Below are positions 25,282-34,154 of a stretch of 64,000 nucleotides of DNA, piece by piece; the stretch's first letter is position 1, and each line of letters begins with the position of its first letter. The notes beneath the pieces were generated by a model. It was given only the letters and a program-made list of their open reading frames with translations. It was not told where the DNA came from and did no database searches. Location of the stretch: assembly GCF_017498525.1 (NCBI RefSeq), contig NZ_CP071796.1:1054001-1118000 (forward strand), given 5' to 3'. The stretch is from Ottowia testudinis. GTDB lineage: Bacteria > Pseudomonadota > Gammaproteobacteria > Burkholderiales > Burkholderiaceae_C. The position numbers were made by a program, and so were the translations under genes.

Positions 25282-26013
25282 ATGGATGCTTCAAAAACAA
25301 TAGCTGCTGGCGCTTTTCCTGCAAGCGCCAGCGCCACAAAACCTGTCACAAGACGGGTGGTGGACGCGCCCACGCGCGTGCTGCACTGGCTGCTGGCGCT
25401 GAGCTTTCTGGGCGCCTACGTCACCGCCGATGGCGAGCGCTGGCGCCTGGTGCACGTCATGCTGGGCTACACCATGGCGGGCTTGCTGGTGGCGCGCCTG
25501 CTGTGGGGCGTGTGGGGCCCGCGCCCGGCGCGCCTGTCGATGCTGTGGCGCAAGCTGCAAGGCCTGCCGGCGTGGTTGAAGGCTGCCGCCAGCGGCCGCA
25601 CCGACTGGCGCCAGGGCCAGAACCTGCTGCTCGCCGCCACGGTGGCGCTGCTGCTGGCCCTGATCGCGCCGCTGACGCTGAGTGGTCTGGGCGTGTACCA
25701 GGAGTGGGTCGGCGGCGACTGGCTGGAGACCGTGCACGCATGGCTGGGCGACGGCCTGCTGGTGCTGGTGCTGGCGCACGTCGTGGCGGTGCTGGCGCTG
25801 TCGGTGCTGCGGCAGCGCAACCTGGTGGCGCCCATGCTCACCGGGCGCACGGCGGGGGCGGGGCCGGATCTGGTCAAGCGCCCGTTTGCCGGCGTGGCGG
25901 CGCTGCTGCTGGCCGTGGTGCTGGCCTTCTGGGCCTGGCAGTGGCAGGCCGCGCCCACCCCGTTGACGGGCGACGCGCGCGCCGCACAATCGCAGCATGA
26001 TGACGACGACTGA
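25282..26013 (+). CDS. cytochrome b/b6 domain (b561-type) membrane protein with repeat-derived N-terminus
   Basis: A 243-residue integral membrane cytochrome b: VLHWLLALSFLGAY, HVMLGYTMAGLLVARLLWG, VHAWLGDGLLVLVLAHVVAVL and a last helix near 210-228; His residues in the helices are candidate haem b ligands. It should pass electrons between quinol and the two cytochromes c upstream. Unusually, codons about 3-22 (SKTIAAGAFPASASATKP) are encoded by a family 1 repeat, so the start of the protein is a repeat-derived extension before the natural VTRRVVDAPTRVLHW. A GGAG site lies before the ATG at 25282. Confidence 0.88.
   Translation: MDASKTIAAGAFPASASATKPVTRRVVDAPTRVLHWLLALSFLGAYVTADGERWRLVHVMLGYTMAGLLVARLLWGVWGPRPARLSMLWRKLQGLPAWLKAAASGRTDWRQGQNLLLAATVALLLALIAPLTLSGLGVYQEWVGGDWLETVHAWLGDGLLVLVLAHVVAVLALSVLRQRNLVAPMLTGRTAGAGPDLVKRPFAGVAALLLAVVLAFWAWQWQAAPTPLTGDARAAQSQHDDDD
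25289..25345 (+). repeat. family 1 repeat inside a coding sequence (copy 7)
   Basis: AAACAATAGCTGCTGGCGCT followed by TTTCCTGC and AAGCGCCAGCGCC, in frame as the first codons of the cytochrome b gene. Confidence 0.85.
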
Positions 26014-26021
26014 GACCCACC

Positions 26022-26681
26022 ATGCGCGTATTGCTGGCTGAAGACGACGAACTGCTGGGCTCGGGCCTGAAGGCCGGCCTGGCGCAGCATGGCTTTGCCG
26101 TCGACTGGGTACGCGACGGCGTGGCCGCCGAGCGCGAGCTGCTGACGCAGCAGCACGAGGCGGCCGTGCTCGATCTCGGCCTGCCGCGCCAGGACGGCAT
26201 GGACGCGCTGGCCGCCGTGCGCGCCAAGGGCGTGCGCACGCCGATCCTGGTGCTGACCGCGCGCGACGCCATCGACGCGCGCATCCAGGGTTTGGACGGC
26301 GGGGCCGACGACTACATCGTCAAGCCGGTCGACCTGGGCGAGCTGGCCGCGCGCCTGCGCGCCCTGGTGCGGCGCGCGCATGGCGAGCCGGCTACGCGGC
26401 TCACGCTGGGCGATGTGGTGCTGGAGCCGGCATCGCGCCAGGTGTGGCGCGACGACGCGCTGGTCGAGCTGTCGGTGCGCGAGTTCGATCTGCTGCACGT
26501 GTTCATGCTGCACGCCGGCCGCGTGCTGACGCGGGAACAGCTCGAGCAGCACCTCTACAAATGGGGCAGCGAGGTCAGCAGCAACGCCGTCGAGGTTCAC
26601 ATCTACAACCTGCGGCGCAAGCTGGGGGCCGAGCTGATCGAGACGATCCGGGGCGTGGGTTACGTGGCCAGGAAATCATGA
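26022..26681 (+). CDS. two-component response regulator, OmpR/QseB type
   Basis: A 219-residue regulator. The receiver domain has the acidic pair EDD (7-9), phospho-acceptor Asp51 in AVLDLGLPRQDGMDAL, and Lys in VKPVD (about 105). The C-terminal winged helix (about 128-217) has VEVHIYNLRRKLG and IRGVGYVA. It is QseB-like and acts with the kinase encoded at 26857. Clustering with the cytochrome genes suggests that it controls them, which is inference. The usual tight coupling with the kinase gene is lost, because a GC-rich repeat-like segment of 175 bases separates them. Confidence 0.93.
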   Translation: MRVLLAEDDELLGSGLKAGLAQHGFAVDWVRDGVAAERELLTQQHEAAVLDLGLPRQDGMDALAAVRAKGVRTPILVLTARDAIDARIQGLDGGADDYIVKPVDLGELAARLRALVRRAHGEPATRLTLGDVVLEPASRQVWRDDALVELSVREFDLLHVFMLHAGRVLTREQLEQHLYKWGSEVSSNAVEVHIYNLRRKLGAELIETIRGVGYVARKS

Positions 26682-26682
26682 A

Positions 26683-26850
26683 CCTCCCCCTGAGCGGCTT
26701 ACGCCGCTGCGCCCTTCTTGCCGCGCGAAGGGGGTCGTCACCAGCGGCCGGGGCAAGCCCGTTCCGCGGTGGCCGCTGGCTTGGCCTGCCCGGCGGCCGC
26801 TCGGCTCTTTTTGATTCGCCGGCTGCGTGTGGCGCGCGGCGCTTTGGTCT
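26683..26850. repeat. GC-rich repeat-like hairpin segment between the regulator and kinase genes
   Basis: Begins AACCTCCCCCTGAGCGGCTT, contains the hairpin CCCTTCTTGCCGCGCGAAGG and paired segments such as CAGCGGCC/GGCCGCTG. It resembles a dispersed GC-rich element that I have seen beside many Comamonadaceae genes; I cannot name it. The segment lacks a gene. Confidence 0.5.
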
Positions 26851-26856
26851 TTTGTG

Positions 26857-28245
26857 ATGAACACCGCTCTTCTTCGCACCTGGTCGCTCGCCCAACGCCT
26901 GACGGCGATGGTGCTGGGCTTCGTGCTGGTTACCTGGATGGCGACGGTGGCGGTGGCGTGGTTTGTGACCGAGCACGAGCTGAACGAGCTGCTGGACGCG
27001 CATCTGGCGCAGACCGCCGCGCTGCTGGCCACCGGCGAGGTGGACGATGACAAGGACGACGCCGTGGTGCAGGCGTCGACGCAACTGCACAAGTACCAGT
27101 CGCGCGTGGCGTTCCAAATTTGGCACAAAGGCCGCTTGCGCGCCCGCTCGAACGACGCACCCGACGAGCCGCTGGCCGCCGCCGATGCGCGCGGCCTGTC
27201 GAACCAGCAAGTCGGCGGCGAGGCCTGGCGCGTATTCACCACCACGCGCACCGACGATGGCCGGGTGAAGGCCGTCATCCACGTGGCCGAGCACGCATCG
27301 GCGCGGCATCACGTGCTGCTGGCCAGCTTGCGCGGCACGATGATTCCGCTGCTGGCCGCCTTGCCGCTGCTGGCGGCCGGCATTTGGTGGAGCGTGCGGC
27401 AGGCCTTGCAGCCCTTGCGGCTCTTGAGCGATGGCGTGGCGGCACGCCGGCCGCAGGCGCTGACGCCGCTGGCCGAGGAGGGCGTGCTGCCCGAGGCGCG
27501 GCCGCTGGTGCAAGCGCTCAACGGCTTGTTCGAGCGCGTGCACGATCAGCTGGCGAGCGAACGCCGCTTCACGGCCGATGCCGCGCACGAGCTGCGCACG
27601 CCCATCGCCGCCATCCGCATGCAGGCACAGGTGGCCCAAGGCGCGACCAGCGATGACGAGCGCCGCGCCGCGCTGGACGCCACCATCGCCGGCTGCGATC
27701 GCGCCACGCGCCTGGTCGAGCAGCTGCTGCAACTGGCGCGGCTGGAGGCCGAGGTGATCGGCGCCAGCGCATCGGAAAGCCAGCGCGGCCAGGCCGATCT
27801 GGCTGCCGCGGCGCAGCAGCAGGCGCAAGAGTTGGCCGCGCAGGCCCACCGGCGCCGCCAGCGGATCGTGCTGGATCGGCCACCGCAAGCCGTCAGTGTG
27901 CCGATGAGCGCACCGCTGCTGGCGGTGCTGCTGCGCAACCTGATGGACAACGCGCTGCGCTACGGCCCGGACGGTGGCAGGGTGCAAGCGCAGGTGGCGG
28001 GCGTGGATGACGGCACCGGTGCGCGGCTGGTGGTCGAGGACGCGGGGCCGGGCTTGTCGGATGCCGATCTGCAGCGTCTGGGCGAACGCTTCTTTCGCGT
28101 GCTGGGCAGCGGTCAGAGCGGCAGCGGCCTGGGCTGGTCCATCGTGCGGCGGCTGGCGCGGCTGCACGATTTGTCGATTGCGCTCGATCGCAGCCCCACG
28201 CTTGGCGGTCTGCGGGTGACGGTGCGTTGGCCGGTCATGGCGTAG
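26857..28245 (+). CDS. two-component sensor histidine kinase, QseC-like
   Basis: A 462-residue membrane kinase: membrane helix 1 at about 19-38, periplasmic sensor to about 155, membrane helix 2 at 160-180, then HAMP-like linker, H-box DAAHELRTPI with His244, and ATPase motifs NLMDNALRYG (N box), EDAGPGLSD (G1) and GSGLGWSIV (G2). It phosphorylates the regulator encoded upstream. The ATG at 26857 was chosen over a start at 26827 because the latter adds residues encoded by the repeat. The signal is unknown. Confidence 0.92.
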   Translation: MNTALLRTWSLAQRLTAMVLGFVLVTWMATVAVAWFVTEHELNELLDAHLAQTAALLATGEVDDDKDDAVVQASTQLHKYQSRVAFQIWHKGRLRARSNDAPDEPLAAADARGLSNQQVGGEAWRVFTTTRTDDGRVKAVIHVAEHASARHHVLLASLRGTMIPLLAALPLLAAGIWWSVRQALQPLRLLSDGVAARRPQALTPLAEEGVLPEARPLVQALNGLFERVHDQLASERRFTADAAHELRTPIAAIRMQAQVAQGATSDDERRAALDATIAGCDRATRLVEQLLQLARLEAEVIGASASESQRGQADLAAAAQQQAQELAAQAHRRRQRIVLDRPPQAVSVPMSAPLLAVLLRNLMDNALRYGPDGGRVQAQVAGVDDGTGARLVVEDAGPGLSDADLQRLGERFFRVLGSGQSGSGLGWSIVRRLARLHDLSIALDRSPTLGGLRVTVRWPVMA

Positions 28246-28267
28246 TTTGGGTGCAAGCACCGAAGCT

Positions 28268-28322
28268 GCAAAAAAGATAGCTTCTCGCGCTTTTCAGGCG
28301 CGCGCTAGAGGCCTGTTTTGCT
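28268..28322 (+). repeat. family 1 repeat overlapping the mtfA 3' end (copy 8)
   Basis: GATAGCTTCTCGCGCTTTTC followed by AGGCGCGCGCTAGAGGCC. It covers the last codons and the stop codon of the minus-strand mtfA gene. Confidence 0.75.
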
Positions 28323-29130
28323 TGAAAAACTCGCGCAATGCAGCGCTCAGGCTGGGAAATTCGGCGGCAAAGCGCTCAGGCTGCACGAAGTGCGCCTCGC
28401 AGGCCACGGCGAAGAACTCGGCCGGCGCGGTGGCGCCATAGGCGTCGAGCCAGGGCGCGGGCGCGCCAAAACGCTCGGCCATCACCACCTGTTCGCGAAA
28501 GCGCTCGAACGCCGGCGCCCAGGTGCGCAGCCAGTGCGCCGCCGCCTCGCGGGCATTGCGCGCGCCCATGAAGCCGCGCGGCAGCGGCGGCGCGCCGTCG
28601 GCGCTGCCGCCTTGCATGTCCATCTTGTGCACGAACTCGTGGATCACGACGCTGTAGCTGGCATCGGGGTCGCCGCCGGCGCTCTGCACCGCTGGCCAGC
28701 TCAACATGACGGGGCCGCCGTGCATGGCTTCGCCAGACAGCACTTCGTCGTAAAGGTGCGTGACGCCGGCCGCGTCGGTGCGCTGGCGGCGCGCCACGGC
28801 GGCGTCCGGGTGCATGACGATGCCGACGAAATCGTCGTACCAGCGCAGCGCTTCCTCGGGCGCATCGGGCGGGCCCAGATGCAGCAACGGCAGGCAGGCC
28901 TGCGCGGCCACGTCAACGGCCATGGCATCGGTGACCTCGAGGCCGTGCGCGCCGACGAATTCCTTGCGGTCCAGAAAATGTTCGGCCAGGCGCTTGAGGC
29001 GGGCGTATTCGCCAGCGCTCAGGGTGCGCAGAAACGGGTAGTGCCGCAGCGTTTGCCGCCACAGCGCATCGGGAATGGGCGTGGGGCCGCTGGCGGCGCG
29101 GCGCACCCAGCGCGTCAGGGTTTTGATCAT
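28294..29130 (-). CDS. mtfA: zinc-dependent peptidase of the MtfA (M90) family
   Basis: A 278-residue soluble protein with zinc-peptidase motif HEFVH (His164, Glu165, His168) in VVIHEFVHKMD and the later conserved segments EFFAVACEAHF and PERFAAEFPSL. E. coli MtfA binds and inactivates the glucose-system repressor Mlc and has aminopeptidase activity; whether this protein does so is unknown. The ATG at 29130 is placed at the conserved start; the open frame goes further upstream into lpxH in another frame. The last nine residues (EFFKQNRPLARA end) are encoded by a family 1 repeat, which also supplies the stop. Confidence 0.9.
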   Translation of the reverse strand: MIKTLTRWVRRAASGPTPIPDALWRQTLRHYPFLRTLSAGEYARLKRLAEHFLDRKEFVGAHGLEVTDAMAVDVAAQACLPLLHLGPPDAPEEALRWYDDFVGIVMHPDAAVARRQRTDAAGVTHLYDEVLSGEAMHGGPVMLSWPAVQSAGGDPDASYSVVIHEFVHKMDMQGGSADGAPPLPRGFMGARNAREAAAHWLRTWAPAFERFREQVVMAERFGAPAPWLDAYGATAPAEFFAVACEAHFVQPERFAAEFPSLSAALREFFKQNRPLARA

Positions 29131-29150
29131 GGCCGTCAGGTGGGGCCGGC

Positions 29151-29927
29151 CTACACGCGTTGCAAGCCTTCCTCGGCCGTCAGGCGCAGCACCTGCTGGC
29201 GCCGTTCGGTGGCGGTGAGGTGCCAGTCGCTCAGCACCACCTGCGTCAGTGGCTGGCCCAGCGCGTTGGCGCCCAGGGCGTGGTCGCCCGGCTGGTGGGT
29301 GTGGCCGTGGATCAGCACGGTGGCGTTGGCCTCGTTCAGCCAGCGGCACGCCAAGCCGGCGTCGGCGTGCGCGTACACGGCCTGCGTGGCGTGGTGCGCC
29401 TGGCTGTGCTCGCGCATCTGGCGCGCCATGGCCTGGCGCTCAGGCAATGGACGCGCCAGAAAGCTGGCCTGCCATTCGGGTGCGCGCACCTGGCGGCGAA
29501 ATTGCTGATAGGCCACGTCGTCGGTGCACAGCAAGTCGCCGTGGGTAAGTAGGTACGCGCGCCCGTGAAACGTGAGCACGGTGGGGTCGGCCAGATCGTG
29601 AACGCCGCAGTGGCCGAGAAAGCCGCCGCCCACCAGAAAATCGCGGTTGCCGCGCATGAAGAACACGTCCATGGCCGCGCCCGCCACCCGCAGCACCTCG
29701 CTGCAATGCGCCTCGAAGCTGCCGGGCAAGGCGCCGTCGTCGCCGACCCAGGCCTCGAACAAATCGCCCAGGATGAACACCGCGTCGGCCGGTGTGCGCA
29801 GCAGATAGTGCTGCCAGGCCTGGAAGGTGTGCGGCTCCTCGGGCTTGAGATGCAGGTCAGAAATGAAATCGACCGTGCGCCAGTGCGCACGCGCGGCCAG
29901 CGCGGCGAACCGGGGCACGGTCGTCAT
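29151..29927 (-). CDS. lpxH: UDP-2,3-diacylglucosamine diphosphatase
   Basis: A 258-residue metallophosphoesterase of lipid A synthesis, cutting UDP-2,3-diacylglucosamine to lipid X and UMP. Metal-binding motifs are in order: FISDLHL (20-26), GDLFEAWVGDD, MRGNRDFL, THGD and HGHTH (about 211-215). It sits in a five-gene minus-strand unit TPR-ppiA-ppiB-lpxH-mtfA, with 11 bases to ppiB. The length is slightly above the E. coli enzyme. Confidence 0.95.
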   Translation of the reverse strand: MTTVPRFAALAARAHWRTVDFISDLHLKPEEPHTFQAWQHYLLRTPADAVFILGDLFEAWVGDDGALPGSFEAHCSEVLRVAGAAMDVFFMRGNRDFLVGGGFLGHCGVHDLADPTVLTFHGRAYLLTHGDLLCTDDVAYQQFRRQVRAPEWQASFLARPLPERQAMARQMREHSQAHHATQAVYAHADAGLACRWLNEANATVLIHGHTHQPGDHALGANALGQPLTQVVLSDWHLTATERRQQVLRLTAEEGLQRV

Positions 29928-29938
29928 GGCGGAACCTG

Positions 29939-30448
29939 TCAGGCCAGAACCACGGCCTTTTCGATCAGCACGTCATCGCGCGGAACGTCGTCGTGGAAGC
30001 CCTTGCGCGTGGTGGGCACGGCCTTGACGGCATCGACCACGTCCTGGCCGTTGACGACCTTGCCGATGACGGCATAGCCCCAGCCCTGAGCGGTGGGCGC
30101 CTTGAAGTTGAGGAAGTCGTTGTCGACCGTGTTGATGAAGAACTGCGCCGTGGCCGAATGCGGGTCGCTGGTGCGCGCCATGGCCACGGTGTATTTCTCG
30201 TTTTTCAGGCCGTTGTCGGCCTCGTTGGTGACGGGCGCCTGCGTGGGCTTTTGCTTCATGCCTGGTTCGAACCCGCCGCCCTGGATCATGAAGTTTTTGA
30301 TGACGCGGTGGAACACCGTGTTGTCGTAGTGGCCGGCCTTGGCGTAGGCCAGGAAGTTGGCCACCGACTTGGGTGCCTTGGCCTCATCCAGTTCGAGCGT
30401 GATGGCGCCGTGGTTCTTGATGTGCAGTTCGACTTGGGGGTTGGACAT
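29939..30448 (-). CDS. ppiB: cytoplasmic peptidyl-prolyl cis-trans isomerase (cyclophilin)
   Basis: A 169-residue cyclophilin without a signal peptide: [18 protein letters not shown] (about 47-64), [17 protein letters not shown] and FGAVIGKVV-type closing segment [16 protein letters not shown]. It speeds proline isomerisation during protein folding in the cytoplasm. It follows the exported paralogue ppiA by 15 bases, a tandem pair common in this group. Confidence 0.94.
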   Translation of the reverse strand: MSNPQVELHIKNHGAITLELDEAKAPKSVANFLAYAKAGHYDNTVFHRVIKNFMIQGGGFEPGMKQKPTQAPVTNEADNGLKNEKYTVAMARTSDPHSATAQFFINTVDNDFLNFKAPTAQGWGYAVIGKVVNGQDVVDAVKAVPTTRKGFHDDVPRDDVLIEKAVVLA

Positions 30449-30463
30449 GTTGGCTTTCAGGGC

Positions 30464-31144
30464 TTATTTGAGCAGTGTGGCGGATTGGATGACGACCGGC
30501 TTTTGCGGCACATCGGTGGGGAACGGGCCGCCCGCGCCCGTGGGCGTGTTGCGGATTTTCTCCACCGTGTCCATGCCGCTCACGACCTTGCCAAATACCG
30601 TGTAGCCGAACAAGGCGGGGTGGTTCTCGACGTTCTTGCGCGGAATGTCCTTTTGCACCTGGCCCTGGAACTCGAAGGTGACCGGATCGCCGGCCGGCAG
30701 GATCACCGGGTCAAGCCGCGTGTTGTCGACCACGTTGATGAAGAACTGCGAGGTGGCCGAATTCGGATCGCCGGTGCGCGCCATGGCCACGGTGCCGGGT
30801 TCGTTCTTCAAGCCCTTGGCCAGCGCCTCTCGGCCTTCGTGCTTGATGGCGGGGCGCGTGGGCTTTTGCTTGTAGTCCTTGTCGTAGCCGCCGCCTTGCA
30901 CCATGAAGTTCTTGATGACACGGTGGAAGGTGGTGCCGTCGTAGTGCTTGTCCTTGACGTACTGGAGGAAGTTTTCAACCGTCTTGGGCGCCTTGTCGGG
31001 ATAGACCTCGACCACGAATTCGCCCTCGCTGGTGACGAATTTCACGCGCGGGTCGGCGGCGAAGGCGGGCAGGGCGGCGCCCAGCGCGGCGGCGGCGGCC
31101 AGCGTGGTGGCCAGTCGGGCGAGCGTTCTTCTCGAAACAATCAT
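30464..31144 (-). CDS. ppiA: exported peptidyl-prolyl cis-trans isomerase (cyclophilin)
   Basis: A 226-residue cyclophilin with a signal peptide ending ALPAFA/ADPRV near residue 29, so it acts in the periplasm. Conserved segments are [34 protein letters not shown] and FGKVVSGMDTVEKI. It helps outer-membrane and periplasmic protein folding. The ATG at 31144 is preceded by AGGAGAT on the coding strand; the open frame extends 31 codons upstream without signal-peptide logic. Confidence 0.93.
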   Translation of the reverse strand: MIVSRRTLARLATTLAAAAALGAALPAFAADPRVKFVTSEGEFVVEVYPDKAPKTVENFLQYVKDKHYDGTTFHRVIKNFMVQGGGYDKDYKQKPTRPAIKHEGREALAKGLKNEPGTVAMARTGDPNSATSQFFINVVDNTRLDPVILPAGDPVTFEFQGQVQKDIPRKNVENHPALFGYTVFGKVVSGMDTVEKIRNTPTGAGGPFPTDVPQKPVVIQSATLLK

Positions 31145-31233
31145 GAAACGGATCTCCTGAAGCGAAGGCTTGAGTAAAGGGATTTGGTGCTGCCAGCTCG
31201 GCCGCAAGTTCCCGCGGCGCATGCTGGGCGGTG

Positions 31234-31779
31234 TCACCCGCCGGGCTTGGACCCCACGCCGAGCGCGCCGCGCACGGCCTCGATCTTGGGCACCAGCCGC
31301 GCGTTGGCGGCGTCGATCTGGCGCGCGCGCTGGTAGGCTTCCGACGCCTGACGCAGGCGCACGTCGCCCAAATTCTCGAGCGCGGTGGCGTAGGCGGGGT
31401 TGATGCGCAGCGCGGAGGTCAGCGCCTCTTCAGCCTTGTCGAGCTGGCCGCGGCTGGCGTGCAGCACGGCCAGGTTGTTCCAGGGTTCGGGCAATTCGGG
31501 GTAGTCGCGCGTCAACTGCAGGAGCAGCGCCTCGGCATCGGCCGCCTTGCCGGCGGCGGTGAGCACGCCGGCCTTGACAAAGCGCATCTGCGGATCGCGT
31601 GGGTTGCCGGCGATGTATTTGTCGGCGCGCGCCAAGGCCTCGCTCGTTTGCCCAATGCGCTGCAGGCGCTGCACCTCGGCGTACTCATCGGCCAGCGCCA
31701 CCGCGCACGTCAGCAGCAGTCCACCAGCCAAGACCGCGGCGCGCGCTGAGGTGGAAAGGGAAAAGCGTGAAAAATTCAT
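31234..31779 (-). CDS. exported tetratricopeptide repeat protein
   Basis: A 181-residue protein with a signal peptide (AAVLAGGLLLTCAVALA/DEY) and two to three TPR units, the clearest being PELPEPWNNLAVLHASRGQL and INPAYATALENLGDVRLRQA. TPR proteins scaffold protein assemblies; the partner is unknown. The ATG at 31779 gives the signal peptide; the longer open frame to 31914 adds an Arg-rich stretch with no signal. It is the first gene of the ppiA-ppiB-lpxH-mtfA unit and divergent from cysS. Confidence 0.85.
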   Translation of the reverse strand: MNFSRFSLSTSARAAVLAGGLLLTCAVALADEYAEVQRLQRIGQTSEALARADKYIAGNPRDPQMRFVKAGVLTAAGKAADAEALLLQLTRDYPELPEPWNNLAVLHASRGQLDKAEEALTSALRINPAYATALENLGDVRLRQASEAYQRARQIDAANARLVPKIEAVRGALGVGSKPGG

Positions 31780-31970
31780 GCGGGGCGATAGGGAAAGACG
31801 CGCATTGGCGGGGCCGGCACGGCGTCTTATACTGCGGGCCATTGTAGCCAAGCGGCCCCTGCAAGCATGTCTCATGCAGCCGCGCCCGCGGCGTCTTGGC
31901 AGCGCCCCACGCACTGAACCTGTCGATTCAACATCTGCGCAGCGCGCCGGCTTCTTTTTCCCTTTTTCCC

Positions 31971-33407
31971 ATGATCTTGCGCATCTACAACACGCTCTCG
32001 CGTGGTCTGGTGGATTTTTCGCCCATTGTTCCCGGCCATGTCCGCATGTACGTGTGCGGCATCACGGTGTATGACCTCTGCCACATCGGCCATGCGCGCT
32101 CGGCCGTGGCGTTTGACGTGGCGCAGCGCTGGCTGCGCGCCAGCGGCTACGACGTCACCTTCGTGCGCAACATCACCGACATCGAGGACAAGATCATCCG
32201 CCGCGCACTGGAAAACGGCGAGACCATCCGGCAGCTGACCGACCGCATGATCGCCGAGATGTACCGTGACTTCGACACCCTGGGCGTCGAGCGCCCCCAG
32301 CACGACCCGCGCGCGACCGACTACGTGCCGCAAATGCTGGACATCGTGCGCAAGCTGCAGGACAAGGGTTTGGCCTATCAGGCGGAAAACGGCGACGTCA
32401 ACTACGCCGTGCGCAGGTTCCCCGGCTACGGCAAGCTGTCGGGCAAGTCGCTCGACGAGTTGCAGGCCGGCGAGCGCGTGGCGGTCGATGGCGGTAAGCA
32501 CGACCCGCTCGACTTCGTGCTGTGGAAATCCGCCAAGCCCACCGAGCCCGAGGGCGCCCGGTGGGACAGCCCCTACGGCCTGGGCCGCCCCGGCTGGCAC
32601 ATTGAGTGCTCGGCCATGGGCTGCGCGCTGCTGGGCGAGACCTTCGACATCCACGGCGGCGGTGCCGACCTGCAGTTTCCGCACCACGAGAACGAGATCG
32701 CGCAGAGCGAGGGCGCGCACGGCGTGCCGCTGGCCAATGTCTGGATGCACAACGGCTTCGTCAACATCGACAACGAGAAGATGTCCAAGAGCCTGGGCAA
32801 CTTCTTCACCATCCGCGAGGTGCTGCAGCAGTTCGACGCCGAGACGATCCGCTTCTTCATCGTGCGCAGCCACTACCGCAGCCCGCTGAACTACAGCGAT
32901 GTGCATTTGCAGGACGCGCGAGCGGCCCTCAAGCGGCTGTACACGGCGCTGGATGCCGTGCCTGCCGAGGTGTCGGAGATCGACTGGTCGAATTCTTTTG
33001 CCGCGCGCTTCAAGGCGGCCATGAATGAGGACTTTGGCACGCCCGAGGCGGTGTCCGTGCTGTTCGAGCTGGCGGCCGAGGTCAATCGCTCGCGCGACGC
33101 ACAAGCCGCTGGGCTGCTGAAGTCGCTGGGTGGCGTGCTGGGCTTGCTGCAAGGCGATCCAAAAGCTTTTCTGCAATGGATGCCTCCCATGGTGGTCAAG
33201 CCTCAATCCATCGCGGCTGGTGAGGCTGTGTCTGCCGGGTTGACCGTCATGTCGAGGGAATCCATACAGGCCCGGATCGACGCCCGCGCCGCCGCCAAGG
33301 CCGCCAAGAATTTCGCCGAGGCCGATCGCATCCGTGCCGAACTGCTGGCCGCTGGCATCGTGCTGAAGGACTCGCCCACCGGCACCACCTGGGAGGCTGC
33401 GCAGTGA
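31971..33407 (+). CDS. cysS: cysteinyl-tRNA synthetase
   Basis: A 478-residue class I aminoacyl-tRNA synthetase. CHIGHARS (37-44) is the HIGH motif, Cys29 with Cys and His residues further on ([16 protein letters not shown]) form the zinc site that selects cysteine, and KMSKSLGN is the KMSKS loop. The ATG at 31971 starts directly at [12 protein letters not shown], the conserved beginning. The C-terminal anticodon-binding part contains [18 protein letters not shown]. An essential gene. Confidence 0.96.
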   Translation: MILRIYNTLSRGLVDFSPIVPGHVRMYVCGITVYDLCHIGHARSAVAFDVAQRWLRASGYDVTFVRNITDIEDKIIRRALENGETIRQLTDRMIAEMYRDFDTLGVERPQHDPRATDYVPQMLDIVRKLQDKGLAYQAENGDVNYAVRRFPGYGKLSGKSLDELQAGERVAVDGGKHDPLDFVLWKSAKPTEPEGARWDSPYGLGRPGWHIECSAMGCALLGETFDIHGGGADLQFPHHENEIAQSEGAHGVPLANVWMHNGFVNIDNEKMSKSLGNFFTIREVLQQFDAETIRFFIVRSHYRSPLNYSDVHLQDARAALKRLYTALDAVPAEVSEIDWSNSFAARFKAAMNEDFGTPEAVSVLFELAAEVNRSRDAQAAGLLKSLGGVLGLLQGDPKAFLQWMPPMVVKPQSIAAGEAVSAGLTVMSRESIQARIDARAAAKAAKNFAEADRIRAELLAAGIVLKDSPTGTTWEAAQ

Positions 33408-33420
33408 GCGGGTTTTGGGT

Positions 33421-33475
33421 ATTTTTGGCCTCTGGCGCTGGCGGATAAAGCGGTGGCAGCTACAAAAAAAGCAGC
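33421..33475 (-). repeat. family 1 repeat covering the start of the alkA-like gene (copy 9)
   Basis: TCTGGCGCTGGCGGATAAAG then CGGTGGCAGCTACAAAAAAA. It runs across the GTG start codon at 33453, so the first eight codons are repeat sequence. Confidence 0.7.
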
Positions 33476-34103
33476 AATCGAGGTGGCCACGCCCGGCTAC
33501 TGGGCCGACGCCTGCACGCACCTGACCAAGCGCGACCGCGTGATGAAGCGCCTGATCCCGCGCTTTGGCGACGCCTGCCTGCAGTCGCGCGGTGATGCGT
33601 TTGTCACCCTGTCGCGCTCCATCGTCGGCCAGCAGATTTCGGTCAAGGCCGCGCAATCGGTGTGGAACCGCTTCGAGGCGCTGCCCAAGCGCCTGACGCC
33701 CGCTCATGTTCTGAAGCTGAAGGTGGACGACATGCGCGCCGCCGGCTTGTCGGCGCGCAAAGTCGAATACCTGGTGGATTTGGCCTTGCACTTCGACTCT
33801 GGCCGCCTTCATGTCAACCAGTGGGACGACATGGACGACGAAGACATCATCGCCGAGCTGGTCGCCATTCGTGGCATTGGCCGCTGGACGGCCGAGATGT
33901 TCTTGATGTTCCATCTGCTGCGGCCTGACGTTCTTCCGCTGGACGACGTGGGGCTCATCAAAGGCATCAGCCAGAATTATTTTTCGGGCGAACCGGTCAG
34001 CCGCAGCGAGGCGCGTGAGGTGGCCGAGGGTTGGGCACCCTGGCGCAGCGTGGCCACTTGGTACATGTGGCGCTCGCTGGAGCCGCTGCCCGTCGCGTAT
34101 TGA
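33453..34103 (+). CDS. DNA-3-methyladenine glycosylase II (AlkA-like)
   Basis: A 216-residue helix-hairpin-helix DNA glycosylase: SIVGQQISVKAA (about 56-67), the hairpin IRGIGRWTAEMFLMF and catalytic Asp in LPLDDVGLIKG. It removes alkylated bases in base excision repair. The GTG at 33453 (VAATKKAAIE) is encoded by a family 1 repeat; a GTG ten codons later (33483) is an alternative start that would leave out the repeat-derived residues. It follows cysS by 45 bases and precedes accA by 51. Confidence 0.9.
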   Translation: MAATKKAAIEVATPGYWADACTHLTKRDRVMKRLIPRFGDACLQSRGDAFVTLSRSIVGQQISVKAAQSVWNRFEALPKRLTPAHVLKLKVDDMRAAGLSARKVEYLVDLALHFDSGRLHVNQWDDMDDEDIIAELVAIRGIGRWTAEMFLMFHLLRPDVLPLDDVGLIKGISQNYFSGEPVSRSEAREVAEGWAPWRSVATWYMWRSLEPLPVAY

Positions 34104-34154
34104 GAGTCCAGGCACATCCGGTAACATCCGCCGGTCGTCGTTTTCAAGGAGCCC

